The position numbers and the translations under genes were made by a program. Below, in pieces: positions 1 to 7,511 of a stretch of DNA of 10,980 nt. Under the pieces are notes generated by a model, which did no database searches, was not told the DNA's origin, and was given only the letters and a program-made list of their open reading frames with translations. Positions within the stretch are counted from its first letter, which is position 1. Each line of letters starts with the position of its first letter. Source of the stretch: an uncultured Thermomicrobiales bacterium (GTDB taxonomy: Bacteria; Chloroflexota; Chloroflexia; Thermomicrobiales; Thermomicrobiaceae). The stretch lies in contig CALAGB010000239.1 in the NCBI GenBank assembly GCA_937891245.1, positions 1 through 10,980 of the forward strand, read 5' to 3'.

Positions 1-375
1 GCCCGGACCGGTCAGCGTCACCAGCCGCACTCCGGGCCGCTGGAGAAGGTCGATGACATCCCGGATGACACCAGCCCGGCCGATCAACGACGTGAGCGGG
101 TTGGGGAGATTCGTGAGCGGCTCGACAGCCGGCGACGAATCGACCTCGCAACCGCGCGCGGCCGCGATGAACGCGGCGCGGTCTTTGTCTCCCAGACCAA
201 GCGCATCGGCCAGCAGACGCACCGTGTCAAAGTACGGATGGGAACGGCGTCCGCGCTCCAAATCGCTGATGCCGCGCACGCTCAGTCCAGACCGCTCGGC
301 CAGTTCCTCCTGCGTCAGTCCCGCGGCCACACGATAGCGCTTGAGCACGCCACCGAATGTCGCTCGCGGTTCCAT
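1..375 (-). CDS. XRE-family HTH regulator with NB-ARC-like ATPase, N-terminal part
   Basis: This is the first 125 codons of a longer gene that runs off the left edge, read from an ATG at 375 down to 1. Residues about 8-65 form an XRE/Cro-type helix-turn-helix: VLKRYRVAAGLTQEELAERS, then GLSVRGISDLERGRRSHP. After a linker comes LPNPLTSLIGR (ending near residue 100), and the visible part ends in RLVTLTGPG, the beginning of a Walker A P-loop. This order (HTH, then 'L..LIGR', then an AAA/NB-ARC ATPase, usually followed by TPR repeats) is typical of large signal-sensing regulators common in Chloroflexota and Actinobacteria. The ATG is supported by GAGAGGTGAG about 9 nt upstream. The gene is divergent from the FAD oxidase, with about 195 bp between the start codons, so local control of that gene is possible but unproven. 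The ATPase and sensor parts are outside the window. Confidence 0.85.
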   Translation of the reverse strand, partial: MEPRATFGGVLKRYRVAAGLTQEELAERSGLSVRGISDLERGRRSHPYFDTVRLLADALGLGDKDRAAFIAAARGCEVDSSPAVEPLTNLPNPLTSLIGRAGVIRDVIDLLQRPGVRLVTLTGPG

Positions 376-420
376 CGCTACCGTCTCACCTCTCGATACG
401 AAACAACCTTGCGCGTCGAC

Positions 421-426
421 ATTGTA
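421..426 (-). promoter_or_regulatory. possible -10 box for the HTH regulator
   Basis: On the minus strand this reads TACAAT, one mismatch from TATAAT, about 45 nt before the regulator's ATG. No convincing -35 box is seen 16-18 bp upstream, so this is only a weak candidate. Confidence 0.2.
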
Positions 427-455
427 CTCAAGAATCAACCGCGGCACGCCGACAC

Positions 456-487
456 GCGCGTAGTCGGTGCGTGGGGAGCGCGTAGTC
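456..487. repeat. pair of exact 10-bp direct repeats in the divergent promoter region
   Basis: GCGCGTAGTC occurs at 456-465 and again at 478-487. The start-to-start distance is 22 bp, about two turns of the helix, so both copies lie on the same face of the DNA. They sit between the divergently read HTH regulator and the FAD oxidase, as expected of a regulator-binding site. A chance repeat in GC-rich DNA is also possible. Confidence 0.35.
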
Positions 488-570
488 AGCGCGTCTGGTG
501 GCCGTCCCTTCCGGTTCTCAAACTGAAACACGAAGGCTGTTGGATGTTCAGGCGAAAGGAGTCACGCGTA

Positions 571-2007
571 ATGCAGGTTACGTCAACTGAGAACGTCACG
601 ACCAGTCTCGATGCCAAGGCTGTCCGCGATTTCGCCGCCCGTCTCCGTGGCGAACTCATCGATCCCGGCAACGCGGCATACGACGACGCGCGCCGTGTCT
701 TTAACGGCATGATCGACCGCCACCCCCGGCTCATCGTCCGCTGCGCCGATGTCGCGGATGTCATCAATAGCGTCAATTTCGCGCGGGACCAGGGGCTGGC
801 CCTCTCGGTGCGTGGAGGAGGGCACAACGTCGCCGGTTCGTCGATGAATGACGACGGCCTCGTCATCGATCTCTCGCGCATGCGGGATGTGCGGGTCGAT
901 CCGGTTCAGCGCACTGCCCGCGTCGGCGGCGGGGCGACCTGGGCCGATCTCGACCATGCCAGCCACGTCTTCGGCCTCGCAACCCCCGGTGGTCAGGTCT
1001 CGTCGACCGGCGTGGGCGGTCTGACGCTCGGTGGCGGCATCGGCCATCTCAGCCGCAAATATGGGCTGGCCATCGATAATCTCCTGTCGGTCGATGTTGT
1101 CACGGCCGATGGTGCCTTCGTGGCGGCCAGCGCGCAGGAGCACCCTGATCTCTTCTGGGCGATGCGCGGGGCCGGCGGCAATTTTGGCGTCGTCACCTCG
1201 TTCGAGTTTCGGCTGTATCCTGTGAGCATGGTCTTCGGTGGCCCGATCATCTACCCGGTCGAGCAGGTGCGCGACGTGCTTCGCCTCTACCGCGACTACA
1301 TGGCCGCCGCGCCGGACGACCTCAGCGTTGTCTTCGCCTTCATGATCGTACCGCCGGGGCCGCCTTTCCCGGAGCATCTGTGGCACAAGACGATGTGCGG
1401 GTTGCTGGTCTGCTACACCGGGCCGCTCGATCAGGCAGAGAACATCGTCCAGCCGCTGCGCCAGTTCGGCCCGCCCGCGCTCGACATGATTGGCCCAATG
1501 CCCTACCCCGTGCTGCAATCGCTGTTCGACCCGATCGCTCCATCCGGCTTGCAGCAGTACTGGAAGGGCGACTTCGTCACGGCGATCAGTGACGAGATGA
1601 TCGAGATTCACGCACAGTATGGCCCGCGCATCCCGACTCCTTTCTCAATCGTCCACATCTATCCGGTGAGTGGGGCGGCCAACCGTGTCGGTGCCGATGA
1701 GACAGCCTTCGCTCATCGAAACGCGCAGTTCGTCCATATCATCGGCGCGGCCTACCCGGACCCCGCGGACACGCCCAAGAATGTTGCCTGGGTGCGGGAG
1801 TACTGGTCAGCGCTGCACCCATACGTCTCCGGGACGTACGTTAACTTCCTGATGGAGGAAGGAGAAGAACGCGTGCGGGGTTCATACGGCAACAACTACG
1901 CCCGGCTGGCCACACTGAAGCAGCGCTACGACCCCACCAATCTCTTCCGCATGAATCAGAACATCAAACCGCGCGGAGCCGAGGAGCACGAGACGTCTCC
2001 ATCCTGA
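571..2007 (+). CDS. FAD-binding oxidoreductase, BBE family (covalent flavin)
   Basis: This 478-residue flavoprotein oxidase belongs to the berberine-bridge-enzyme/6-hydroxynicotine-oxidase group (FAD_binding_4 plus BBE domains). Residues about 52-215 form the FAD-binding domain: RGGGHNVAGS contains His85, the expected 8-alpha-histidyl FAD attachment site, followed by GLTLGGGIGHLSRKYGL and GAGGNFGVVTSFEF. The C-terminus has the BBE signature NYARLATLKQRYDPTNLFR, then NQNI. The 138-150 segment, where bicovalent members carry a second flavin-linking Cys, has none, so a single covalent link is expected. There is no signal peptide, so it is probably cytosolic. The frame is open further upstream to 238, but the start at 571 is chosen because AAAGGAG lies 9 nt before it, whereas the ATG at 544 has no ribosome-binding site. 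The substrate cannot be told; relatives oxidise sugars, alkaloids and antibiotic intermediates. The cupin-DinB gene follows after 52 bp. Confidence 0.9.
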   Translation: MQVTSTENVTTSLDAKAVRDFAARLRGELIDPGNAAYDDARRVFNGMIDRHPRLIVRCADVADVINSVNFARDQGLALSVRGGGHNVAGSSMNDDGLVIDLSRMRDVRVDPVQRTARVGGGATWADLDHASHVFGLATPGGQVSSTGVGGLTLGGGIGHLSRKYGLAIDNLLSVDVVTADGAFVAASAQEHPDLFWAMRGAGGNFGVVTSFEFRLYPVSMVFGGPIIYPVEQVRDVLRLYRDYMAAAPDDLSVVFAFMIVPPGPPFPEHLWHKTMCGLLVCYTGPLDQAENIVQPLRQFGPPALDMIGPMPYPVLQSLFDPIAPSGLQQYWKGDFVTAISDEMIEIHAQYGPRIPTPFSIVHIYPVSGAANRVGADETAFAHRNAQFVHIIGAAYPDPADTPKNVAWVREYWSALHPYVSGTYVNFLMEEGEERVRGSYGNNYARLATLKQRYDPTNLFRMNQNIKPRGAEEHETSPS

Positions 2008-2059
2008 CGCCGCGCGACGAGACGAACTCGCATCGACCACTCATGAAAGGAACGACGAA

Positions 2060-3049
2060 ATGGCAACGAATCTCGCGACGAGCCGGGGTCGCTCGTCCAA
2101 CACGTCCAACGCGGATGAGCGATTCAACATCTTCGACGACGAAATCGCCGTCAAGGCCGACGGCTCGGAAACGGACGGCGCGTACGCGGTCGTAACCATC
2201 ACGACCGCATCCGGCGGAGGCCCGCCGCTTCACGCGCATCCTGGCTCGGAGACGTTTTTCGTCGTCTCCGGCGAGTTTGAATTCACCCGGCGCGACGCGA
2301 CCGGCATCTCCACTGTCCGGGCTGTCCCCGGCGACGTTGTCCACGCGCCGGGCGGCACGCCGCATCGCTTCGAGAACGTCAGCGCCACCCCGAGCACCCT
2401 GCTGATTGTCTTCGAGCCTGCAGCGCTCGACTTTTTGCGCGAGGCCGGCACAGCCTTCACACCGGGCGCTGAGCCGAATATGGAGACGATGCTGGCGCTA
2501 ACGACGATGTACCGGTTGGAAACCTTCTACGCCGGAGAAGGTGCGCGCCCGGAACCGCCGCGAGACGGCGCGACGAGCGCCCAGGCACGGGCGCTCGCCT
2601 GGCGTTTCACCCATGCGAATGACGAACTCATCGAACTGGTCGGGCGTGCAACACCCGAACAGTGGCGAGCGCTCTGTGCCGACACCGGCTGGACCGTGGC
2701 CGTCCAGGCGCATCACATCGCGGACAACCATGCCCACCTGGCCGGCATGATCCGGCAGATTGCCGAGGGTCAGCCGCCGGAACCCATACCCATGGAAATG
2801 ATCGATGCCGCCAACGCGCACCACGCCGAGGTGTTCGCGAACGTCACGCAAGCGAAGACTGTCTCGCTGTTACGACGAAATGGCGCGTTCGCCGCTGAGA
2901 TCTATCGCGCTCTAACTGACGAACAGCTCGCGCGAGCAGCCGTGACGCTGATCGGCGCCCCGCCCTCGACCGCCGCCGGCCTCATCAACTACCTCGCCAT
3001 CGGCGAGATCCAACGCCACGGTCAAGCCATCCGTGCGGCGCTCGCGTAG
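2060..3049 (+). CDS. cupin-DinB fusion protein
   Basis: This 329-residue protein has two recognisable domains. Residues about 40-120 are a cupin with both motifs intact: HAHPGSETFFVVSG (His58, His60, Glu64) and GDVVHAPGGTPHRFEN (His102), a complete metal-binding set. Residues about 175-327 look like a DinB/mycothiol-maleylpyruvate-isomerase four-helix bundle: a helix with LAWRFTHANDELIELV, then the WTVAVQAHHIADNHAHL segment (His218/His219), and a last helix GEIQRHGQAIR (Glu316, His320) where the usual second His appears replaced by Glu. Family knowledge suggests a metal-dependent small-molecule or thiol-transfer role, but no reaction can be assigned. The ATG is preceded by AAAGGAAC about 8 nt upstream. 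Only 52 bp without a terminator separates it from the FAD oxidase, so co-transcription is likely. It is convergent with another DinB gene 24 bp away. Confidence 0.82.
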   Translation: MATNLATSRGRSSNTSNADERFNIFDDEIAVKADGSETDGAYAVVTITTASGGGPPLHAHPGSETFFVVSGEFEFTRRDATGISTVRAVPGDVVHAPGGTPHRFENVSATPSTLLIVFEPAALDFLREAGTAFTPGAEPNMETMLALTTMYRLETFYAGEGARPEPPRDGATSAQARALAWRFTHANDELIELVGRATPEQWRALCADTGWTVAVQAHHIADNHAHLAGMIRQIAEGQPPEPIPMEMIDAANAHHAEVFANVTQAKTVSLLRRNGAFAAEIYRALTDEQLARAAVTLIGAPPSTAAGLINYLAIGEIQRHGQAIRAALA

Positions 3050-3067
3050 ACCGCGTCCTTGGAGTGA

Positions 3068-3084
3068 GGGCCGCTACCCGGCCC
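3068..3084. terminator. hairpin between convergent genes
   Basis: GGGCCG (3068-3073) and CGGCCC (3079-3084) form a 6-bp all-GC stem with the loop CTACC. It lies just after the stop of the cupin-DinB gene and spans the stop codon of the convergent DinB gene. No T-tract follows on either strand, so it is at best a weak bidirectional terminator. Confidence 0.3.
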
Positions 3085-3586
3085 GATACGGCGCCTCGTC
3101 GCCGATATCGCCGACGAACTCGGGCAGGTCGGTGTGACCAAGCAGCTGGCGCACCGCCTGCGCCTCACCGTTGTGGTACCAGTAGTGATAGGTGGTACGC
3201 AGCAGGCGCGTGCCGATGGTTTCGGGCACCTGACGGCCGTTGACTTCGAAATGTTCGTTCAGGCGCTCGGCAGTCAGGCCATCGAGAAAACCGTCGGACG
3301 CCTGCGTAACCGCCTCCCAATCGGACCACATCTCCGCCAGAGGCGGCGTGGTCGCGGGGCCGCCGTTCGCGGTCAGTTCGTTGACGCGCGGCGCGATCAC
3401 CTGGCCCTGGCCGAAGGTGAGCCAGTAGCGCTGCTCCTGCCAGGCCATATGCCCGATCATCCAGCTGATCGAATTCATCGGTGCAAAGCGCTGGCGCGCG
3501 TCTTCACCGGTCATGCCCGCCAGCGAACGCTGAAACTCGCTGCGAGCGTAGCGCAGTTGTTCGACCAGTGGATGTGGATGCGACAT
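3074..3586 (-). CDS. DinB family protein
   Basis: A 170-residue DinB-fold protein, the usual size for a single-domain member. The metal-binding His triad of the family is visible: His46 in SWMIGHMAWQEQRYW on the second helix, and His134 and His138 in TYHYWYHNGEAQAVRQLLGH on the last helix. DinB proteins are four-helix bundles; some are metal-dependent thiol (bacillithiol or mycothiol) transferases, many are unassigned, and they are cytosolic. The frame is open upstream to 3715, but the start at 3586 is chosen because GGAG lies 7 nt before it and the homologous region starts here; the extra 43 residues would read through the hairpin region. It follows the S9 peptidase gene by 95 bp, with a strong hairpin between them. 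The substrate is unknown. Confidence 0.87.
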   Translation of the reverse strand: MSHPHPLVEQLRYARSEFQRSLAGMTGEDARQRFAPMNSISWMIGHMAWQEQRYWLTFGQGQVIAPRVNELTANGGPATTPPLAEMWSDWEAVTQASDGFLDGLTAERLNEHFEVNGRQVPETIGTRLLRTTYHYWYHNGEAQAVRQLLGHTDLPEFVGDIGDEAPYRAG

Positions 3587-3615
3587 CGCCGTGCTCCATT
3601 CGTCGTGCTTCAGGC

Positions 3616-3646
3616 AGAGAAACGGCGGGGCCACACTGACCCCGCC
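3616..3646 (-). terminator. intrinsic terminator after the S9 peptidase gene
   Basis: On the minus strand GGCGGGGTC (3646-3638) pairs with GGCCCCGCC (3632-3624) as a 9-bp stem with one G-U pair and the 5-nt loop AGTGT, followed by GTTTCTCT. It begins 36 bp after the peptidase stop codon and ends 30-40 bp before the DinB start. This leaves no room for a normal promoter between hairpin and DinB, so it may work as a partial terminator that lowers DinB expression. Confidence 0.55.
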
Positions 3647-3681
3647 CCGCATTCGATATGACCCGCGACCGGCAGTGGCGT

Positions 3682-5631
3682 TTAAACCGGTTCGCCGAGA
3701 TGATCCTTGAACCAACCGAGCGCACGCGCCAGGGCATCCTCACGGTGCGCTGGATATCCGGAATTGCGGAAACCGTGGTAGCCGCCGGGATAGCGCGCGA
3801 ACTCGACCTCACAGCCCGCCTTCTGCAGCGCGATGAACATCTGCTCGCCCTGGCCAATCGGACAGCGCTCATCCGCCTCGCCATGAATGATGAGTGTCGG
3901 CGTGACGGCGCGATGGGCGAAGGTCGAGGGTGAATGCGCTTCGTACCACTCTTTTGACTGATATGGCTCGCCGCCCCATTGCTGATCGCCGAAGGTGTGG
4001 CTGATATCGCTCGTGCCGTACATCGATTCGAGATCGAAGCAGGGCGCGCCGCAAACGGCCGCCTTAAACCGATCGGTCTGGCCGATCGTCCACGACGTCA
4101 TATAACCGCCGTAGCTGTAGCCCGAGACGCCGGTTCGCTCCGGATCGATGTACGGCTGCTCCAACGCCTTGTCCATCACCGCCATCAGATCTTTGAAATC
4201 TTCGCCGCCCCAATCTTCGGTGACACGCATCGTGAAATCGCGGCCATAGGAGCTAGAACCGCGCGGGTTCGAGTAGACGACGACAAAGCCGTTGGTTGCC
4301 AGGCATTGATGCAGCTGGTTGAAGACGTAGCCGTAGTGTCCATTCGGACCGCCATGGATTTCGAGAATCGCTGGGTAACGCTTCGCCGGATCGAAGCCGG
4401 GCGGCTTCAGCATCCACGCCTCAATCGTCAGGCCGTTCCGCTCGACGTCGAAGCGTTCCCAGCCGGCCATCGGCGAGTCGGAGAGCACCGGCTCGCTGTA
4501 GTTCGTGATGACCGTAGCGCTGCCGCTCTGTGTATCGAAGACCGAGATTTCGCCATGCGCTTCCAGGCTGCTGTAGCCCTGTACGACGTAGCGATGGGCG
4601 TCGTCCATGCTCAAACCGCCCAACTGCGCCTGCCACGAATGCTGCGTTTCGACGTTGCCCGATTCGGCGTCGATGACACCGAGCGTGCTCGCTCCGGCGC
4701 GCATCGCGTGGAAGAGCACCTGATGCTCATCGAGCCAGACCGGCTGCGACGGTGCCGACATCCCCGCCTGCCCGCCAACCGGCAGCGACGGCAGGTCGTC
4801 GGTCAGCCGCTTCACGTCACCGCTGGCGACCGTGTATATGAAGAAATCGAGCTGGTGCGTCTGCTCCGTATCCCCGGCGAAGATGATCCGATCGCCTGCC
4901 GGTGACCACGACCAGGCGCCGACGACACCCTGCTCCGGGCCAACCAGCTTCGTCTCCCCGGTTTCGACCGACACGATGCCAAGCTGCGAGCACATGCCGT
5001 TCCGATTCGGAATCTGAACGGCGATCGACGTCCCATCCGGTGACCACTGCGGGAAATAGTGATCGACCGCGGTCGTCGTCACCTGACGCCGCTCGCCGCT
5101 GGCGACATCGACGGCGAAGACCTGTGTCCGCGTATCGTTCAGGTAGCCCCGGCCATCTTGCTTGTAGTCGATCCGCCGCGTTATCCGTACGCGCGGCGCC
5201 GCATCCTCGTCCGGCTCCGACTCGTCCGGGTTTTCCGGGTCAAATGTCGTCGAATAGGCGATCTGCCGGCCGTCCGGTGACCAGGCGAGATCGTGAATCG
5301 CCTGGCCGTGGTGTGTCAGTTCACGCGCATCACCCGGCCCGCCGGCCGGAAGCACGAAAATGCCGCTCTTCTTGACGCGATCCGAGACAAAGGCGATCTG
5401 CATGCCATCGGGCGACCAGCGCCCGCCGCTATTCTGCTCGCCGCTCTGCGTCAACTGACGCGCGTCACTGCCGTCAATCGCGCAGAGCCAGAGCGCACTC
5501 TGCGTCTTCTTCTTCTCCGGATCGACCTTCGAGAGCGTGTAGAGCACCCGTGTGCCATCCGGAGATAGACGAGGATCACCGGCCAGCGAAAACCCATAGA
5601 CCAGCTTTTCGGGACTCAACGGACTTGTCAT
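3682..5631 (-). CDS. S9 family peptidase (prolyl oligopeptidase/acylaminoacyl-peptidase type)
   Basis: A 649-residue serine peptidase, full length for the family, which cleaves short peptides or N-acyl amino acids. Residues about 1-390 are the beta-propeller, marked by blades RLSPDGTRVLY, RWSPDGMQIAF, AWSPDGRQIAY, QWSPDGTSIAV and SWSPAGDRIIF, which limits entry to small peptides. Residues about 400-649 are the alpha/beta hydrolase: HGGPNGHYGYVF forms the oxyanion region, the nucleophile Ser506 is in SGYSYGGYM, Asp587 is in HGEADERCP and His619 is in YPGGYHGF, so the triad is complete. There is no signal peptide, so it is probably cytosolic. The start at 5631 is preferred over the longer frame to 5685 because GGAG lies 6 nt upstream. 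An acidic insertion (PENPDESEPDED) sits in the propeller. The promoter/operator repeat at 5651-5722 lies directly upstream. Confidence 0.93.
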   Translation of the reverse strand: MTSPLSPEKLVYGFSLAGDPRLSPDGTRVLYTLSKVDPEKKKTQSALWLCAIDGSDARQLTQSGEQNSGGRWSPDGMQIAFVSDRVKKSGIFVLPAGGPGDARELTHHGQAIHDLAWSPDGRQIAYSTTFDPENPDESEPDEDAAPRVRITRRIDYKQDGRGYLNDTRTQVFAVDVASGERRQVTTTAVDHYFPQWSPDGTSIAVQIPNRNGMCSQLGIVSVETGETKLVGPEQGVVGAWSWSPAGDRIIFAGDTEQTHQLDFFIYTVASGDVKRLTDDLPSLPVGGQAGMSAPSQPVWLDEHQVLFHAMRAGASTLGVIDAESGNVETQHSWQAQLGGLSMDDAHRYVVQGYSSLEAHGEISVFDTQSGSATVITNYSEPVLSDSPMAGWERFDVERNGLTIEAWMLKPPGFDPAKRYPAILEIHGGPNGHYGYVFNQLHQCLATNGFVVVYSNPRGSSSYGRDFTMRVTEDWGGEDFKDLMAVMDKALEQPYIDPERTGVSGYSYGGYMTSWTIGQTDRFKAAVCGAPCFDLESMYGTSDISHTFGDQQWGGEPYQSKEWYEAHSPSTFAHRAVTPTLIIHGEADERCPIGQGEQMFIALQKAGCEVEFARYPGGYHGFRNSGYPAHREDALARALGWFKDHLGEPV

Positions 5632-5650
5632 CTTCACTCCAGTTATTCGG

Positions 5651-5722
5651 CTGATGCGGACGTGATCACGAAATTCGATGTGCAATCGCGATCATCGGCA
5701 TTCGGCGATCCGCTGTCAACCG
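5651..5722 (-). promoter_or_regulatory. promoter and operator repeat, copy A (S9 peptidase)
   Basis: The minus strand carries TTGACA (5719-5714), a 17-bp spacer and GATGAT (5696-5691), predicting transcription from about 5684, roughly 50 nt before the peptidase ATG at 5631. Just downstream is the perfect 10-bp palindrome CGTGATCACG (5661-5670). Aligned without gaps to copy B at 8392-8463, about 56 of 72 positions match. The -35 region (10 of 10 around it) and the -10 region with its flank (10 of 10) are the best conserved. The promoter reading comes from consensus boxes; the operator role is inferred. Confidence 0.6.
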
Positions 5723-5761
5723 GATGACCGGAATCTTCCTCCCCGGTTCGTCCGTACTTAG

Positions 5762-6490
5762 CTAGTCAAGAATGAGCCGTGAACGCTGGAAACGCGCCGC
5801 GTTGATCGCCAGCACGATGACATCGAGCAGAATCAGGATGAGCGCCGCCCCGACGACAAGCGTCGTCACCTGTGTATTGGTGAGTCGATTTTCAAGACGA
5901 AGTCTGGTCGCTGGTGACATCAACTGCACCCCGAAGACGGCGACAAAGATCAAGACCATCCAGCTGATCATCAGCATCTGCTGCGCCTGCCGCACGGTTG
6001 AGGAACGCAGCGACACTAGCACGCCGACCCCAGTCGCCAGGACACAGAGCAGAAACGTGAGGACGACCGCCGTTATCGCTCGCCCGGCGGGATACAGGAG
6101 CACATGGCCGCCACCGGCGCTCAGGTTGACCACAACCAGCCCGACGATCAGACTGAGGATCGTCAGGCCCCAACCGTACAGAACGACGGATACGATCTTC
6201 CCGATCAGAATTGAGCGATCGGCGAGGCGGCTCGCCAGCAACGTCTCGAGCGTGTGTCGCTCGCGTTCGCCGGCGATCGAGTCCGCGACGACGCTCAACA
6301 CCATGAAGACGGAAATACCCAGACCGAAACCGACCATCTGGTAGGAATCGACCCACGAACGACCAGTTTGAAGCGGAAAGAACACGCCGTAGATCAGCAC
6401 GAGGATGAATGGTGCGTACTTGCCGCGGCCGCCGCCCTGGCGCAGCTCATGGAATTCCTTCCAGACCATCGCGAGGATATCTGAAATCAT
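5762..6490 (-). CDS. ABC-2 type transporter permease
   Basis: A 242-residue integral membrane subunit of an ABC exporter. Six hydrophobic segments are visible at about residues 25-41, 52-70, 96-122, 137-160, 170-191 and 208-229. Between the second and third is SIAGERERHTLETLLASRL, the coupling-helix motif typical of ABC-2 permeases of the NosY/drug-efflux type, which contacts the ATPase. Its ATG overlaps the stop of the ATPase gene as ATGA (6487-6490), so the two are translationally coupled. GGAG lies about 9 nt upstream, inside the ATPase gene. One permease gene with one ATPase implies a homodimeric (2+2) exporter. The substrate (drug, lipid or other) cannot be read from the sequence. Confidence 0.9.
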   Translation of the reverse strand: MISDILAMVWKEFHELRQGGGRGKYAPFILVLIYGVFFPLQTGRSWVDSYQMVGFGLGISVFMVLSVVADSIAGERERHTLETLLASRLADRSILIGKIVSVVLYGWGLTILSLIVGLVVVNLSAGGGHVLLYPAGRAITAVVLTFLLCVLATGVGVLVSLRSSTVRQAQQMLMISWMVLIFVAVFGVQLMSPATRLRLENRLTNTQVTTLVVGAALILILLDVIVLAINAARFQRSRLILD

Positions 6491-7419
6491 GCGTCATGCT
6501 CCATCAGCGCCAGGAACGCCTGCTCCAAACTGGCTGCCCCCTTGCGCACCTCTTCGATATCGCAGCCGCCCTCAACCAGAAGCCGCACGAGTGGCGCGAC
6601 CGGGCGATCGTCATGGAGCGCCAGCGTCAGCGTGCCGTTGCTCACCTTGACGTCCGCGACTTCAGGACGCGAACGAAGCACTTCCAGTACGGCGGGCGTA
6701 AATCCCTGGCCAGTGAATTCGACCTTCTGCTCACCCCCATGTGTCCGAATATGAACAGGGCTGTCGACGGTCAGCAGGCGACCTTGCCGGATCACCCCAA
6801 CCAGATTGCAGATTGACTCCGCCTCGGGCAGATTGTGCGTCGTGAGAAAGACCGTGACACCTTCACGCATCACGAGCGAACTGAGATCGTCGCGCAAGGT
6901 GGCCGAGGCGACCGGGTCGAGACCGGACGTTGGCTCGTCGAGGAAGATCAACGACGGGCGATGCAGCATCGCCCGTGCGACCGCCAGCTTCTGCTTCATC
7001 CCCCGGCTCCAATTGCCCACCTGGTCAGCACGCCGGTCCCAGAGGCCCATATGCGTGAGCAATTCCTTGACCCGAGCGTCGCGATCGGCCGGCGTCAGAT
7101 TCCAGACGCGGGCATAGAATTCCAGGTTTTCCTGAGCGCTCAGGCGTTCGTAGAGACCGGGATGCTCGAGCAGCGCGCCGGTTCGCTGACGAATGTCACC
7201 CGCTTGGCGACGACTGTCGAAGCCAAGCACCGTCGCGCTACCACGACTCGGCTCCAGCAGGCCAAGGAGCAGCCGAATCGTCGTCGTCTTCCCCGAGCCG
7301 TTCGGCCCGAGAAAGCCGAAGATCGTACCGGCCGGAATCCGCATCGACACGTCCTCGACCGCCCGAACAGCGCCGAACGATCGTGAAAGCCCATCCGTCT
7401 GGATCGCATATTCGAGCAT
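6487..7419 (-). CDS. ABC transporter ATP-binding protein
   Basis: A 310-residue ATPase of the multidrug/ABC-2 export class (CcmA/DrrA-like). It has Walker A GPNGSGKT (38-45), a Q-loop position occupied by Glu85 (LLEHPGLYERLSAQENL, as often in this subgroup), the signature WSRGMKQKL (about 137-145), Walker B LIFLDEP (157-163) with D-loop SGLD, and the H-loop His195 (TTHNL). The last 85 or so residues form a C-terminal domain of the DUF4162 type, often seen in these exporters. The start at 7419 is preferred because GAGGA lies 8 nt upstream; the in-frame ATGs at 7434 and 7476 lack one. It forms a two-gene unit with the permease, overlapping by 4 bp, and powers it at the inner face of the membrane. 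Confidence 0.93.
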   Translation of the reverse strand: MLEYAIQTDGLSRSFGAVRAVEDVSMRIPAGTIFGFLGPNGSGKTTTIRLLLGLLEPSRGSATVLGFDSRRQAGDIRQRTGALLEHPGLYERLSAQENLEFYARVWNLTPADRDARVKELLTHMGLWDRRADQVGNWSRGMKQKLAVARAMLHRPSLIFLDEPTSGLDPVASATLRDDLSSLVMREGVTVFLTTHNLPEAESICNLVGVIRQGRLLTVDSPVHIRTHGGEQKVEFTGQGFTPAVLEVLRSRPEVADVKVSNGTLTLALHDDRPVAPLVRLLVEGGCDIEEVRKGAASLEQAFLALMEHDA

Positions 7420-7446
7420 CAAACTCGTCCTCATACCACGGGGTCG

Positions 7447-7470
7447 ACAAGAAGCGCGGATCACCCGCGC
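7447..7470 (-). terminator. hairpin between the crotonase and ABC genes
   Basis: On the minus strand GCGCGG (7470-7465) pairs with CCGCGC (7459-7454) around the loop GTGAT, followed by TTCTTGT. It lies about 42 bp after the crotonase stop and 35 bp before the ABC ATPase start. A TAGAAT box (7482-7477) precedes it without a clear -35, so the hairpin could be a terminator for the upstream gene or part of the exporter leader. Confidence 0.38.
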
Positions 7471-7511
7471 CCCCACATTCTAAACCCGATGAGTAGGCTC
7501 GAGTGGTGAGA

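Noticed and set aside
53..337. 94-codon plus-strand frame at the left end
   Set aside because: It is the antisense of the XRE HTH regulator, which has clear motifs on the minus strand.
238..570. N-terminal extension of the FAD oxidase frame to 238
   Set aside because: The extra 111 residues have no family similarity, overlap the divergent regulator gene, and a clear AAAGGAG supports the start at 571.
583..1611. 342-codon open frame antisense to the FAD oxidase
   Set aside because: It lies fully opposite a well-supported gene, matches no family and has low-complexity, Arg/Asp/Ala-rich content; long antisense frames are expected where stop codons are rare.
3979..4905. 308-codon plus-strand frame inside the S9 peptidase gene
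   Set aside because: It is antisense to the complete, motif-rich peptidase and shows no domain or ribosome-binding site.
5723..5761. CCGG-rich inverted sequence after the ABC permease as a terminator
   Set aside because: The stem needs two G-U pairs and no T-run follows; it sits immediately upstream of the promoter repeat and is too weak to call.
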